Shown here one piece after another: positions 15,054 to 24,137 of a stretch of 45,480 nt of DNA. The stretch is from a virus. Where the stretch lies: the IMG/VR virus record IMGVR_UViG_3300031999_000049, positions 1 through 45,480 of that record; one strand, written 5' to 3'. Numbering within the stretch: position 1 is the first letter of the stretch; each line of letters begins with the position of its first letter. The notes below the pieces were generated by a model. The model was not told the origin of the DNA. It searched no databases and was given only the letters and a program-made list of their open reading frames with translations. Both the position numbers and the translations under genes were made by a program.

Positions 15054-18000
15054 ATGGGCAAACCTATTCAGATGTCTTTAAATGAAAGAGAGATAGTTAA
15101 GTATCAGAAGCTTAACGAGAGTGAGTCAGGCAAATTGTTCGATGGCGTACTCTGTCGTGTTAAGTATCCGATATATTGGTTCGGACAGCTGAATAGGAAC
15201 AATCGTATGTATGAAGAGCAGATAATGGATAAGCTCGAAGGCGACAAGGACATCAAAGAGGCCATTGAGAAACGTTCGAGCTTCATGCAGGAAGAGCATC
15301 CTTTGCTTGATAATAAGACCAGAACAGCCCATATCGCTGGTGTTCTTGTAGGTTTTACGCGTGAGTCAATTGACGGTAAGAAAGCCGGCTTTGCTGTGAT
15401 GGATGTGCTTGATACTCCGATGGGAAGGATAGTCGACACATTGATTAAGGCTAATTGTGGTATAGGCACATCAACGAGAGCCGATGGTGCTGTTGAAGAA
15501 TGCATGGATGAAGGAACGCAGAAGAGGTTCCATAAGGTCATCACTGAGAGCTATAAGTTCTTTGCTTTAGACTTCACCGCTGAACCGAGTACGTATGGCT
15601 CATATCCGCAAGACGTTCAGAGAAGTGTTGTTGACATAATCAAAGAGAGTGTAGGCAATGGTAAGTTGGATAGAGAGACAGGCCTTAGACTACTTGAAAG
15701 CTTGAATGCCCCTGAAGCTACTAGCCTGAATGAGACAATCAAGAGCTGCTGCGGCAAATGCCCCGAAGCTTGCAATAAGATATTGAAAGGCACCTGCGAT
15801 TGCAGTGAAGAGAAGGAAGAAGATAAATGCAAAGGATGTGGGGCTAAGCTAGACAAAGGTGCATGTTTAAAGTGTGATTACGACAATGAAGGAAAGATGA
15901 AAGAGTCCAAAGTGAATGAAGAAGAGAAAAAAGATATAGATGCTAAGTTTTTGTATTCAATCGCTCACAAGCCGGAATACAATAAAGGTACGTGGTGGTA
16001 TAACCTTACGACAGGAGAGATACAAGTTGGTAAAGACTCTGCAAGTGCACATAATGACGAGGAGTTTAAAGACATAGCACATAAGCCGGGTTGGATAAAC
16101 GGAAGAGTTTTTAGTTGGAATAACAAAAATATTTTGATAGTCTATTATCCGAAAGATAACGTGACTAGTACGATGCTTTTAGATTTAGACAAAAAATTAG
16201 AGAATGAGCTTGGATTAAAGATTGACTATGCTATAAATCAGAAAGGGGAAGACATATCTCACTTGTTGGAATCGCTAATTTCAAGAACAAATATAAAAGT
16301 GCGCGAAGATGCAGAGCAGTCTGTGCAAGTTCAAAAAATAGTCAAGGACATAGTGAGTAATTATAAAGAGATTACTGGGCAAGAGATTAAAGACGTGATT
16401 AGCAAGTCAGGAAAGTTCACTGACCGTATTGTCGATGCTTGGGAAGACGCAAGAGATTACATCGAGGAGAAATACAATATAACAGATAGTTCGCTATTGG
16501 ACATAATCGCTAGAGATTTAGACACTGCGTTGACAGCACGCATTAAGAACGAGTCCAAAGTGAACGAAGAGCAAGGGACTATAAGCTTCGATGGCAAAGC
16601 TTATAAGTGGATGAATGAATCCAAAGTGAATGAAGAAGACATCGTAAAACCGTCGCTCTCAGCGGGTGAAAAAGTTAAGACTCCGAAAGGTGTCGGTATA
16701 GTCGTATTTGTAGGACGATTTGATTCCTATGTAAAAGTTGATGGTAAGCAATATGAGTTTAAGAATAAAGAGTTGATTAAAGAATCCAAAGCAAATGAAG
16801 ACATCAATATCAAAGTAGGTGACATGGTTGAAGTGCTTGATAGCGGTGCTGTAGCCGCTCCAGCCTCGAAGGTAACGAATACGAAAGAGACCTTGAATGC
16901 TAATGGCACAAAGACAGTACTTGTCCAGACCGAGAAGGGTGGAGAGACTTGGTTTGATTCGACAAAGGTTAAGCTGAATAAGTTTAATGAGAGTATTGGA
17001 GAGTCTAAGCTTAATGAAGAACGCTATAAAGAAATAGCTAGGGATTTGAATAGTGCGTTGCAAAGGATTGACATGGCTTCAGCGGCCGCACCTCGTCTAA
17101 GAGGATTGAGAGATGAGCTTGGAAAAGCTTTTGCTGATATAGAAGGTTATGTGCATAAAGCTTTGAGTAGGTTAGCTGATGCTGAGGAATACGTAGAGGA
17201 AAAGAATGAATCTAAGCTTAATGAAGAGGACGAAGACAGAGCCCTTATGAATAAGCTATTCAAAGACGCTCATGCTTACTTTGATAAAATGAAGATACAG
17301 CCCGTTGAAGACGACATTATGGATTACGTAATTCAGGGATATGCTGAAGCAAAAGGAACGAATTACGATAAGGCTGCATCGTTCGTCGAAAGGTATTGCT
17401 CTTATGAAGATGAGGAAGAATGCGCTGAGAGCTTTAAGAAAGGCGACAAGCTTGAGATGAATGTACATGGCAAGACTGTCAAAGCTGTGGCTCTTGACGA
17501 CTCTCATAAGATAGGGCAGGTTGAAGTGGTTAAGATAGCCCAGGAAGGGAATAAAGAGCCGGTGACCGTTATGGTTGGTAGGGTTAAGAAGCTTGGAGAG
17601 AGTGCATTGAATGAAGCTAAGTTCCTGCTTTGGGATAAGGCCGCAATGAAGGTGTTAACAAAGAAGAACGGAAGCGTTCTTGAATTTAGTTCAACGATGG
17701 AAGCTAGAAAGCATGTTGAGGATTTGCTTGGCGAGCTTGAGAGATATGAGATACTCGCTAGAACGAATACCTCTCCAGTACAGAGGGAGGCGGCTATGGT
17801 AGGTTCTAGAGAAACAAAATTGACTGAAGAGGAAGGACGCTATAAGAACAATCCCGCAGGAGATAAAGAGTTTGTTAAGAAGACCGGAGGGAGGTTTAGT
17901 GAGCCTGACGATAAGAACAATCCCGACACAGTTAAGGGAAATGAGAGCAAAGAGGCTAAAGTGAATGAGGCGGAAAAGAAAGATAGGATTGATGAGTTAT

Positions 18001-19082
18001 GGAAGTTAGTTGATAATTTTTCACATGGGAATCCGTCAAGCTTAGTTGATTTAACTAGATTAAGTGACTTTGTTGAAGTAGCGAGAAAGAAAGGATTTAA
18101 AGACAAAGAGATATGCCTTGCATTAACTCACTATTTTAATAGAGATTTACTTAGAGGGGCCCAGCTTGGGTTAGAGTCTTGCCCTGAAGAATCTCGACTT
18201 CATGAGGGCTTTAACTTCGACAAAGACCTTGACAAGTTTATGAGCATAATCAAAGGCCTTATCAGTGAAGATGAAGTTAAGTCGTTATCTGAATCCAAGA
18301 GCATTAGCGAAGGAGTCTCTGACCTATTAGCTAAACGCAAGCATGCTCAAGCCATTATTGAAGCTGAAAGAGATAAGGCCATAGAGATAGTTACTTTGTA
18401 TGAAACAATCATCGGGGCTCAAGAGAAAGCGCTTAAAGAGGCCAAAAATGAAGTGAACTATGAAGAGTTGGCAAAAGATTTACAGCCTAAGACCAAAGAG
18501 GTATTCGTAAAGTTCATGAACGCTCGTTGGCCTGATAGTGGCCCAAAGTACGATATTGGCTATGCAGAGACTTGGCTAGAAAGATTTAAGCGTGGAGAGG
18601 AATGGGAGTTCTCAGATAGCCAAAGTAGAGACGTGTTAAAAGGCTTAGGTGATTACGCTAAGAAAGAAGAGGGAGTAAGAGAATCAGAAAAGAAAGCTCT
18701 TATCACTAAGGTGCATGAAGAGCTAAACAAAGTCTTTAGCACTAAGTTAGCTGAACAGAAGGAAAGCTTTGAGAAGCAAACCAAAGCCCTTAATGAATCG
18801 CATGCAAATGAAATCTTTCAACGCACTATCGTTGATAGAAAAATAGAGAAGTCTGGGTTGACTTTACCTGAGCCTGTCGTAGCACTACTACGAGAAGCCA
18901 AAAGCGAGGAGCAGGTTGATTCAATCATTGGTCGCTATCGTCTGAACTTGAATGAGGCTTTGCTGCACTCCGGCAAGCCACAAGGAATGACAGTAACGGT
19001 CAACGAACCAGGCAAACCGACAGACTCGGTTATGCAGGCGTCTCTTGACGAGACAAAGAAAACGTTGAAATTTATGAAATAG
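15054..19082 (+). CDS. Prohead protease-scaffold polyprotein with inserted modules (polyprotein 2)
   Basis: This protein has 1342 residues. About 1-205 match a T4 gp21-type prohead protease: YPIYWFGQLNRNNRMYEE, then MQEEHPLLDNKTRTAH with the likely catalytic His, then CGIGTSTRADG with a candidate catalytic Ser. A Cys-rich zinc segment (about 228-280) follows. Then modules appear between ESKVNE-like linkers at residues 284, 500, 522, 577, 650, 719, 849 and 967, including an SH3/KOW-like domain (about 530-575; KVKTPKGVGIVVFV). The C-terminal ~320 residues are coiled-coil, scaffold-like, with an inserted domain (about 1140-1205; FVKFMNARWPDSG and YAETWLERFKRG). T4 encodes protease and scaffold as separate proteins of about 210 and 270 residues, so about 800 residues are extra. 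It directly precedes the major capsid gene. Confidence 0.75.
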   Translation: MGKPIQMSLNEREIVKYQKLNESESGKLFDGVLCRVKYPIYWFGQLNRNNRMYEEQIMDKLEGDKDIKEAIEKRSSFMQEEHPLLDNKTRTAHIAGVLVGFTRESIDGKKAGFAVMDVLDTPMGRIVDTLIKANCGIGTSTRADGAVEECMDEGTQKRFHKVITESYKFFALDFTAEPSTYGSYPQDVQRSVVDIIKESVGNGKLDRETGLRLLESLNAPEATSLNETIKSCCGKCPEACNKILKGTCDCSEEKEEDKCKGCGAKLDKGACLKCDYDNEGKMKESKVNEEEKKDIDAKFLYSIAHKPEYNKGTWWYNLTTGEIQVGKDSASAHNDEEFKDIAHKPGWINGRVFSWNNKNILIVYYPKDNVTSTMLLDLDKKLENELGLKIDYAINQKGEDISHLLESLISRTNIKVREDAEQSVQVQKIVKDIVSNYKEITGQEIKDVISKSGKFTDRIVDAWEDARDYIEEKYNITDSSLLDIIARDLDTALTARIKNESKVNEEQGTISFDGKAYKWMNESKVNEEDIVKPSLSAGEKVKTPKGVGIVVFVGRFDSYVKVDGKQYEFKNKELIKESKANEDINIKVGDMVEVLDSGAVAAPASKVTNTKETLNANGTKTVLVQTEKGGETWFDSTKVKLNKFNESIGESKLNEERYKEIARDLNSALQRIDMASAAAPRLRGLRDELGKAFADIEGYVHKALSRLADAEEYVEEKNESKLNEEDEDRALMNKLFKDAHAYFDKMKIQPVEDDIMDYVIQGYAEAKGTNYDKAASFVERYCSYEDEEECAESFKKGDKLEMNVHGKTVKAVALDDSHKIGQVEVVKIAQEGNKEPVTVMVGRVKKLGESALNEAKFLLWDKAAMKVLTKKNGSVLEFSSTMEARKHVEDLLGELERYEILARTNTSPVQREAAMVGSRETKLTEEEGRYKNNPAGDKEFVKKTGGRFSEPDDKNNPDTVKGNESKEAKVNEAEKKDRIDELWKLVDNFSHGNPSSLVDLTRLSDFVEVARKKGFKDKEICLALTHYFNRDLLRGAQLGLESCPEESRLHEGFNFDKDLDKFMSIIKGLISEDEVKSLSESKSISEGVSDLLAKRKHAQAIIEAERDKAIEIVTLYETIIGAQEKALKEAKNEVNYEELAKDLQPKTKEVFVKFMNARWPDSGPKYDIGYAETWLERFKRGEEWEFSDSQSRDVLKGLGDYAKKEEGVRESEKKALITKVHEELNKVFSTKLAEQKESFEKQTKALNESHANEIFQRTIVDRKIEKSGLTLPEPVVALLREAKSEEQVDSIIGRYRLNLNEALLHSGKPQGMTVTVNEPGKPTDSVMQASLDETKKTLKFMK
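15903..17969 (+). repeat. ESKVNE linker set in polyprotein 2
   Basis: Eight copies: 15903-15920, 16551-16568 and 16617-16634 (ESKVNE), 16782-16799 (ESKANE), 17001-17018 and 17208-17225 (ESKLNE), 17598-17615 (ESALNE) and 17952-17969 (EAKVNE). Most are preceded by Asn or Gly and followed by Glu. Copies use different synonymous codons, so conservation is at the protein level. Confidence 0.9.
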
Positions 19083-19092
19083 GAGTATTATC

Positions 19093-22000
19093 ATGGCTGA
19101 AACTTTAGACATTAGAAAGCTAGCCGAAGCGCGTATGGCGGAATTCCAAAACCGCAATAAGGCCGCTAATGCTCGTTGGCAGCCGTATATCTCTTTGGTG
19201 GAAACCCACTATAAGAGCGAAGGCCGCGAACTTTTGGAATATCAAAAGGCAAACATTTTTTGTAATTAAAAGGTGTCATAGCAGGGTAACCTGCTAAAGT
19301 AAACAGGGTGAATTCAGGGAACGCTAAAAGGAAAGATTGAAATGAAAACGTGCGAGTGTGGTTGTGGTAATCAAGTGAACGTAGGAAGACGCTTTGTCCT
19401 AGGGCATTCAAACTTTGTTCTTCGTAGAGGTCGTACTTACGAACAGATTTATGGTAAGGAAAGAGCAGCTACTGTTATAGTTAACTGCTCCGGACACGTT
19501 AGTTCTAAGAAAGGTAAGACCTACGAAGAGTTTTATGGAGAAGAAAAAGCGTCTAAGATAAACCAAAAGATAATCACTTCAAGATTTGACCGCTTTCCTA
19601 CTGAAGAGCGAACGAAGATGGCAAGCGAAAATGCCAAGATAGGTGCTTCTCATATAAAGGGGAAGACTCTTGAGCAGTTTCATGGGGTAGAGAAAGGAAG
19701 AAAGCTTAGAAGTGGACGTAGAGATGCAATGATATATCGTTTAGAAAATGGAACTTCATATCTTGGGACGAAAAGAGGCTATGCTTTTGGCGTACGCTTT
19801 GATTCGTCTTGGGAAGAGCGTTTATTATTGCAGTTAAACAAGTTCGATTTGGCTGGGCAGGGTTTTAGTATTGAACGCTGCCATTACCGAATTGAGTACT
19901 TCTACGGCAAATTGAGGGTTTATTTACCCGATTATCAGCTAAAACAGTTTGGGCACGTTGTGGCAATAATCGAAGTAAAATGCGAGCAAAGGCTATTGAC
20001 GGTAGAAAAAGAATTAGCCCCGTACAAAATGCGTGCATTAAAGAGATTTTGCCAGGATATGCTTATAACGCCATGCTTGTATACCGAACAGCACTTTCCT
20101 AATGCCAATCCTGAGCCAAGCTCCGTGAATGAATTGATTCAGCTTACCCACAAGAGGTTTGCTGAATATGTAGCGGAGAAGGTGCACAGACTAGAGAGTG
20201 AGGACAATCAAACCAATAACCTCTCAGTAGCGCAGGAGGTGCCTAATGTATAGTTTATTGCTTGCATTGGCTCTCTTGCTCGAAGCGCCCTGCCCCTTGC
20301 ATGGCAAGGGTGAAGATATAGTCGGAGCCATTAGAAATAATGGAACTACTCGCGCCCAGGTATGCGACAACTTGTTTGACTTCTATGTCATCGGGAAGAT
20401 GGGTCAAGGGTTGTCAGAAGCTACTACGTCAGATGCAATCGCGTTTGCACGTCAGATGCTTCCTACGATTCCCGCTCTGCTATCCAGCTTGGTCGCTGAC
20501 CAGGTAGCCGTTGTTCAGGCCATTGACAGACCGCAGGCACAGATTTACTACATGAACGTGAAAGCTTCGACAGCTCGCGGTTCTATCACGGTTGCTCAGC
20601 AGTTAATTGGTGCTACGACTGGCCATGCGACTAATGAGGCTTCTCGGTTGTATGCTTCGGACCAGGTTACTGACGAAACTTTCGCGACAGGTGACGGCTC
20701 GACTAAGGATTATGTGGCCGTTATTCTGGCTCATCACCCGGTCATCACAGGTTCGGTTGTTGTGTATTCAACAGCCGTAGGTGGGGCAACTGTTGAAACC
20801 TTAACTGATAATGGTGCGGGCGTATTGGTGTCCGACTTGTCAGGCGGTGGCAATGGTACGGTTAACAATTATACGACCGGTTCCGTTACCGTGCATTTCA
20901 AGAGCAATGTTGCGAACACTGCGAAAGTGTATGCTACCTATCGTGCTAATGTAGAACTTGACACAACAGCTATTGGCGGTTTGGACTTTGAAGTTACTTC
21001 CAGCAACGTCGATGCTATGGTGTTCCCGTTAAGTAATTTTAGCGGCCTACAAGCGAGAGCTTGTTTGAATTAAAAGGGTTAATTGAGGGAAATCTAAAAT
21101 GTTTAAGAAAACAGACGAATCATTGGCAAAAATGAAAGCAAGCAAGGCAAGGTACTGGAGCAGCCCAGAGAATCGTAATGCGCAGTCTTTGCGTAGGAAA
21201 GCTTATTTTGCCAAAGAAGAGAATCGTTTGTTGACAAGTATAGCCACTAAGAAAGGAATGGCAAACCCCGAATTTAAGAAAAAGTTTGCGATTGCAATTA
21301 CAAAGAGCCACGCTTCACCTGAGTACAGGGCAAGACGTTCGGTTATATCTAAGCAGGTATTTCAGAGGGAAGATGTACAAAAGAAGCACAAGGTAGCGTG
21401 TAAGAATCGCAAACGCGAACCTCATACCCAAGAGACAAAAGAGAAACAAAGTATATCAGCTATTAAGACTTGGCAAGATAGCGAAATAAGAGAAAAGAGA
21501 ATGTTTAGCTGGAGTAAGAGCAGAAAAATGAATAATTGGGAAAAGATAGTCGACGATTTACTCCAAGCTGTGTTGCCTAGTGCGTATAGATATACTGGAA
21601 ACTTCTCTGAAAGCACTTATGGTTTGTATCCTGATTGGAAATCGAACAAGGGTAATATGCTAATCGAGCTATTTGGTGAGAGATGGCATAAGCCTCAAGA
21701 TGAACAGGATAGGGCTAATTGCTTTAAACAATTTGGGTATGAGACTTTAGTTATTTGGGGAAGAGAGCTAAAAGACATAGAGACATTAAAGAGCAAAATC
21801 CTTTTGTGGCATACTAAACATCATGACAATCCTCAGCCAAGCCCAGTGCAGTCTGGGAAGGTTCAGAGACTAGCGGAGGACGATACATCGTCCTTAATGA
21901 CCGCAAGCAGGGAGAAAAGCATATGAGAAAGTTAATACTCGCTTTTCTACTCGTAGTGCCCTTTACCCAATTAGCAGTGGGTAGTGATATAGTCCAACCC

Positions 22001-22678
22001 TCTATGAAAATAGAGGAACAAGTTGTAAAGTTGAATTACACTGTGTTTTCTGCGATTAACTTGCAGAAGATTCATGGAATGGTTTTGGCCGATGAAGGCA
22101 TGAAGTTCTGCACGCAGGAGATTAAGTTTGCGATTGACCAAATCGTATTAAAGTACGCTTTGGCAGCTGCGCAGAGCTCCGGTGGTGCGAACTCTGGCGT
22201 TTCCATTGGTGCTTTTAGCACGGTTATGGATTCTGGTCAAGAATGGCTATGGAGAATCAACGAGTTTAAACGCTACGTCAGTAAGGCGTCTATGGCAATC
22301 TTTTCGAAGACCTTACGTGCACAGGGTAACGTTATCGTTGGTGGCGTGAATGTTTGTTCCTTGATTGAGCAGTTGCAGGACTTCAAAGGCGCTGCAGGTC
22401 TTGGTACGACACCGCCTTCCGGCCCTCACGTATTTGGTACATTAGGCAACCGTATGGTAATCTGCAATCCGTTCTATGATGCTAGCCAGTATGTGGTTCT
22501 GCATCGCGGTAGCAATTACTTGTACGCAGGTTTGGTGTATGCACCTTACGTGCCTCTGTATGCTACAGACCCTGTGACTCTTGCAGACTTGACAACTCAG
22601 CGTGGCTTTATGAGTCAGGCAGCTGTTAAGACTGTGAATGCCGGAATGTTTTGTTGGGGCACAATTTCTGGATATTAG
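19093..22678 (+). CDS. Major capsid protein, three exons split by two group I introns
   Basis: The exons are predicted as 19093-19256, 20353-21029 and 22023-22678. Together they give 1497 bases, 498 residues plus stop, in frame across both junctions, which read KANI-AQVCDNLFDFYV and DAMVFP-F-VKLNYTVFSA. The protein has features of T4 gp23-like capsid proteins: an N-terminal helical start, VCDNLFDFYVIGKMGQGLS, the QAIDRPQAQIYYMNVKAS segment that follows a run of small residues, and a C-terminal KIHGMVLADE helix region. Expression follows AGGAG at 19081. It is immediately downstream of the protease-scaffold gene and ends 12 bases before a strong terminator. ATGs at 20246 and 21923 only extend exons 2 and 3 into the introns and are not real starts. 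Confidence 0.85.
19257..20352 (+). mobile_element. Group I intron 1 in the capsid gene
   Basis: P1 is a nine-pair helix between the exon end and intron start (19253-19261) and AAAAGGTGT (19268-19276), with a U-G pair at the splice site after T19256. P2 is AGCAGG-GTAA-CCTGCT (19280-19295). Core elements are P AATTCAGGGAAC (19311-19322), Q AATCCTGAGCCAAGC (20107-20121), R GTGCACAGACTAGA (20182-20195) and S AAGATATAGTC (20313-20323). P pairs with Q (P4) and R with S (P7). A P8-like hairpin (about 20292-20310) and P9 (20328-20343) follow, and the terminal G is 20352. It carries an endonuclease ORF that extends into the core. Confidence 0.9.
19342..20253 (+). CDS. Intron-1 homing endonuclease, PD-(D/E)XK type
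   Basis: The 303-residue product begins with CECGCG. It then has three copies of a motif of the form G-(R/K)-T-Y-E-(Q/E)-(I/F)-Y-G-(K/E)-E-(R/K)-A at about 30, 55 and 112, probably DNA-binding repeats. The C-terminal nuclease part has SSWEERLLLQL (about 154), YLPDYQL (about 193) and IIEVK (about 210), a PD-(D/E)XK site. It is the same architecture as the gene at 1109. It lies between intron elements P and R, and its last 70 codons run through Q and R, so translation and intron folding compete. Spread of intron 1 into intronless capsid genes is its likely role. Confidence 0.8.
   Translation: MKTCECGCGNQVNVGRRFVLGHSNFVLRRGRTYEQIYGKERAATVIVNCSGHVSSKKGKTYEEFYGEEKASKINQKIITSRFDRFPTEERTKMASENAKIGASHIKGKTLEQFHGVEKGRKLRSGRRDAMIYRLENGTSYLGTKRGYAFGVRFDSSWEERLLLQLNKFDLAGQGFSIERCHYRIEYFYGKLRVYLPDYQLKQFGHVVAIIEVKCEQRLLTVEKELAPYKMRALKRFCQDMLITPCLYTEQHFPNANPEPSSVNELIQLTHKRFAEYVAEKVHRLESEDNQTNNLSVAQEVPNV
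21030..22022 (+). mobile_element. Group I intron 2 in the capsid gene
   Basis: P1 pairs CCGTTA (21026-21031) with TAGCGG (21040-21045), putting a U-G pair at the splice site after T21029. P2 is ACAAGC-GAGA-GCTTGT (21049-21064). Core elements are P AATTGAGGGAAA (21081-21092), Q AATCCTCAGCCAAGC (21828-21842), R GTTCAGAGACTAGC (21861-21874) and S GTGATATAGTCC (21984-21995). The P/Q pair differs from intron 1 at matching positions (TCAGG/CCTGA against TGAGG/CCTCA), a compensatory change. P9 is CCTCTAT-GAAA-ATAGAGG (21999-22016, with an extra A). The terminal G is 22022. Confidence 0.88.
21099..21926 (+). CDS. Intron-2 homing endonuclease, Vsr-like
   Basis: This 275-residue protein has a basic N-terminal ~140 residues with repeated short helices (SPENRNAQ, ASPEYRARR, HTQETKEKQ) like NUMOD-type DNA-binding repeats. 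The C-terminal domain resembles very-short-patch-repair (Vsr/EDxHD) endonucleases: NWEKIVDDLL, then PDWKSNKGNMLIELFGERWH with Asp, Glu and the WH pair, then GYETLVIWGREL. It is a different nuclease fold from that of intron 1. The ORF ends beyond Q and R, overlapping the ribozyme core. It probably promotes homing of intron 2. Confidence 0.78.
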   Translation: MFKKTDESLAKMKASKARYWSSPENRNAQSLRRKAYFAKEENRLLTSIATKKGMANPEFKKKFAIAITKSHASPEYRARRSVISKQVFQREDVQKKHKVACKNRKREPHTQETKEKQSISAIKTWQDSEIREKRMFSWSKSRKMNNWEKIVDDLLQAVLPSAYRYTGNFSESTYGLYPDWKSNKGNMLIELFGERWHKPQDEQDRANCFKQFGYETLVIWGRELKDIETLKSKILLWHTKHHDNPQPSPVQSGKVQRLAEDDTSSLMTASREKSI

Positions 22679-22690
22679 ACTCAACATGGT

Positions 22691-22724
22691 TGAGAGAGGG
22701 ATAAACCCTCTCTCACCCGTTTTT
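22691..22724 (+). terminator. Rho-independent terminator after the capsid gene
   Basis: TGAGAGAGGG (22691-22700) and CCCTCTCTCA (22706-22715) form a perfect ten-pair stem with an ATAAA loop. It can extend by two more G-C pairs after one mismatch. It is followed by CCCG and TTTTTA. Located 12 bases past the capsid stop, it probably sets high capsid expression apart from downstream genes. Confidence 0.85.
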
Positions 22725-22740
22725 ATTTTGAGGAAGTTTT

Positions 22741-23439
22741 ATGAATAAGTGTCCTTGTGGTTGTGGAAGATTAGTCAAGCCGGGAAAAATATACGCTGCT
22801 ATTGGCTGTAATTCTCGTTTTGACAATCCTAGTAGTACGCCTGAAAGTAAGTTAAAGATTAGTAAGAAGTTAAAGGGTAGAGCATTTAGCGTTGCGTGGA
22901 GAAAGAGACTTAGTATAGCCGCAAAGAATAGAGACAAAGCAACTAGAGTATTGTCTTCTGAAGCTTGCAAAAAGATTTCTGAGAGAATGAAAGCTCACCC
23001 GAATAGAGCATGCGGTGAAAGAAATGCTATGAAGAGGCCTGGAATGAAAGAGAAATTATCCCGACTATTTCACAGTCAATCTAAAGAGTGGCATGAGGCT
23101 CGCTTAAAGAAGTGTTTAGCTGTTATTCAACGTGGCCCCAATAGTTTTGAAATAGATGTAATGCATGCTTTAGAAAAGAGTATGCCCGGGAAGTTTAAGT
23201 ATGTTGGTAATGGTGAGATAGTTATAAATGGCCGTTCAGCTGACTTTATAGATGAACAGAATAAAGTTATAGTTCTTGCCCATGGTATCTACTGGCATTT
23301 GAAAAAGAAAGGTTTGCAGAATACGCTCGAAGAGAAGAAGAGAATAGCTGAAGAAGACGCACGGCCTTTCGTAACTGCTGGTTACGAAGTAAGGGTAGTT
23401 TGGGAAGATGAGTTTCGAAAAGGATTGGTGAGACTATGA
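22741..23439 (+). CDS. Freestanding homing endonuclease, Vsr-like
   Basis: The 232-residue product begins with CPCGCG, the motif shared with other endonucleases here, then a NUMOD3-like stretch (STPESKLKISKKLKGR, about 38-55). The C-terminal Vsr-like domain starts at about residue 138 (SFEIDVMHALEK). It contains NGRSADFIDEQNKVIVLAHG with the Asp, then IYWHLKKKG with the WH pair, then AGYEVRVVWEDEF. It sits between the terminator and the neck gene, overlapping the latter by four bases, and has no intron core around it. The closest relative in the window is the gene at 41513. Confidence 0.75.
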   Translation: MNKCPCGCGRLVKPGKIYAAIGCNSRFDNPSSTPESKLKISKKLKGRAFSVAWRKRLSIAAKNRDKATRVLSSEACKKISERMKAHPNRACGERNAMKRPGMKEKLSRLFHSQSKEWHEARLKKCLAVIQRGPNSFEIDVMHALEKSMPGKFKYVGNGEIVINGRSADFIDEQNKVIVLAHGIYWHLKKKGLQNTLEEKKRIAEEDARPFVTAGYEVRVVWEDEFRKGLVRL

Positions 23440-24137
23440 CGGACTCCGAGATAATGCAGTGGTGCCAGACCGAATTTGCTCCATTGACTTTAGCTACACC
23501 GCCAGAGTCGATTCAACAATTTATTACGAACTCTCGTAGGTATTGGAATACGCATTCAGCGTACAAAGTTATAAGAATGTACTCGTTTAGTTCTGGAACG
23601 GATACGCAAGCACAATGCCAGGTTGATGCTGATATAAAGCAGGTAGTGACTTGCTATCCGTCGGTGCTGAGAGAAGAGCTATTTAGTAATCACCCGATGT
23701 GGGTGCTACTTGGATTTATTACTCTGGATAGAAATACGCAAGACCTTATCCAGTTGAGCCATACGTTTGAAGGCTATAGAGTTTATCTTGGTAATGACTT
23801 TCGTTGGCACTTTGAAAGAAGCTTAGACAATGGTACAACGCCTGGTTGGTTATATATGCAACAGATGCCGACAGGTGCGTCTAGTGTTGCTGTGGTTGGT
23901 ACGAAGAGATTAACGGACACGGAAGAAATTAAAGACGATTATATTCTCGATTGGATAATGCAGTATACGAAGGCCCAGGTTAATCTTGCTGAAGGAAATA
24001 CAATGCGCAAATTGCCTACGACTGGTTTGACTCTCGATGGTGACGCATTGGTTGCAGAAGGAAAAGCATCGATTGACCGACTGCAAGATGTGCTTAAGAA
24101 AGAAGGCCATTGGGTACTATTCTCTGAAAGGGCATAG
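23436..24137 (+). CDS. Putative neck or head-tail connector protein
   Basis: This 233-residue protein follows the capsid region, the place of neck genes (T4 gp13/gp14) in myoviruses. It starts with a helical part (about 1-45), has a mixed middle, and a C-terminal helical part with DYILDWIMQYTKAQVNLAEG (about 170-190), followed by EGKASIDRLQDVLKKEGHW. A fold homologous to T4 gp13 is plausible, but I cannot prove it by eye. The stop is followed directly by a structured non-coding element. Confidence 0.5.
   Translation: MTDSEIMQWCQTEFAPLTLATPPESIQQFITNSRRYWNTHSAYKVIRMYSFSSGTDTQAQCQVDADIKQVVTCYPSVLREELFSNHPMWVLLGFITLDRNTQDLIQLSHTFEGYRVYLGNDFRWHFERSLDNGTTPGWLYMQQMPTGASSVAVVGTKRLTDTEEIKDDYILDWIMQYTKAQVNLAEGNTMRKLPTTGLTLDGDALVAEGKASIDRLQDVLKKEGHWVLFSERA

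Noticed and set aside
20246-20352. Independent gene start for capsid exon 2
   Set aside because: The stretch covers the intron 1 P8, S and P9 elements and is removed by splicing in the model.
21923-22022. Signal-peptide-like start MRKLILAFLLVV before capsid exon 3
   Set aside because: These codons lie inside the 3' part of group I intron 2; the exon begins at 22023.
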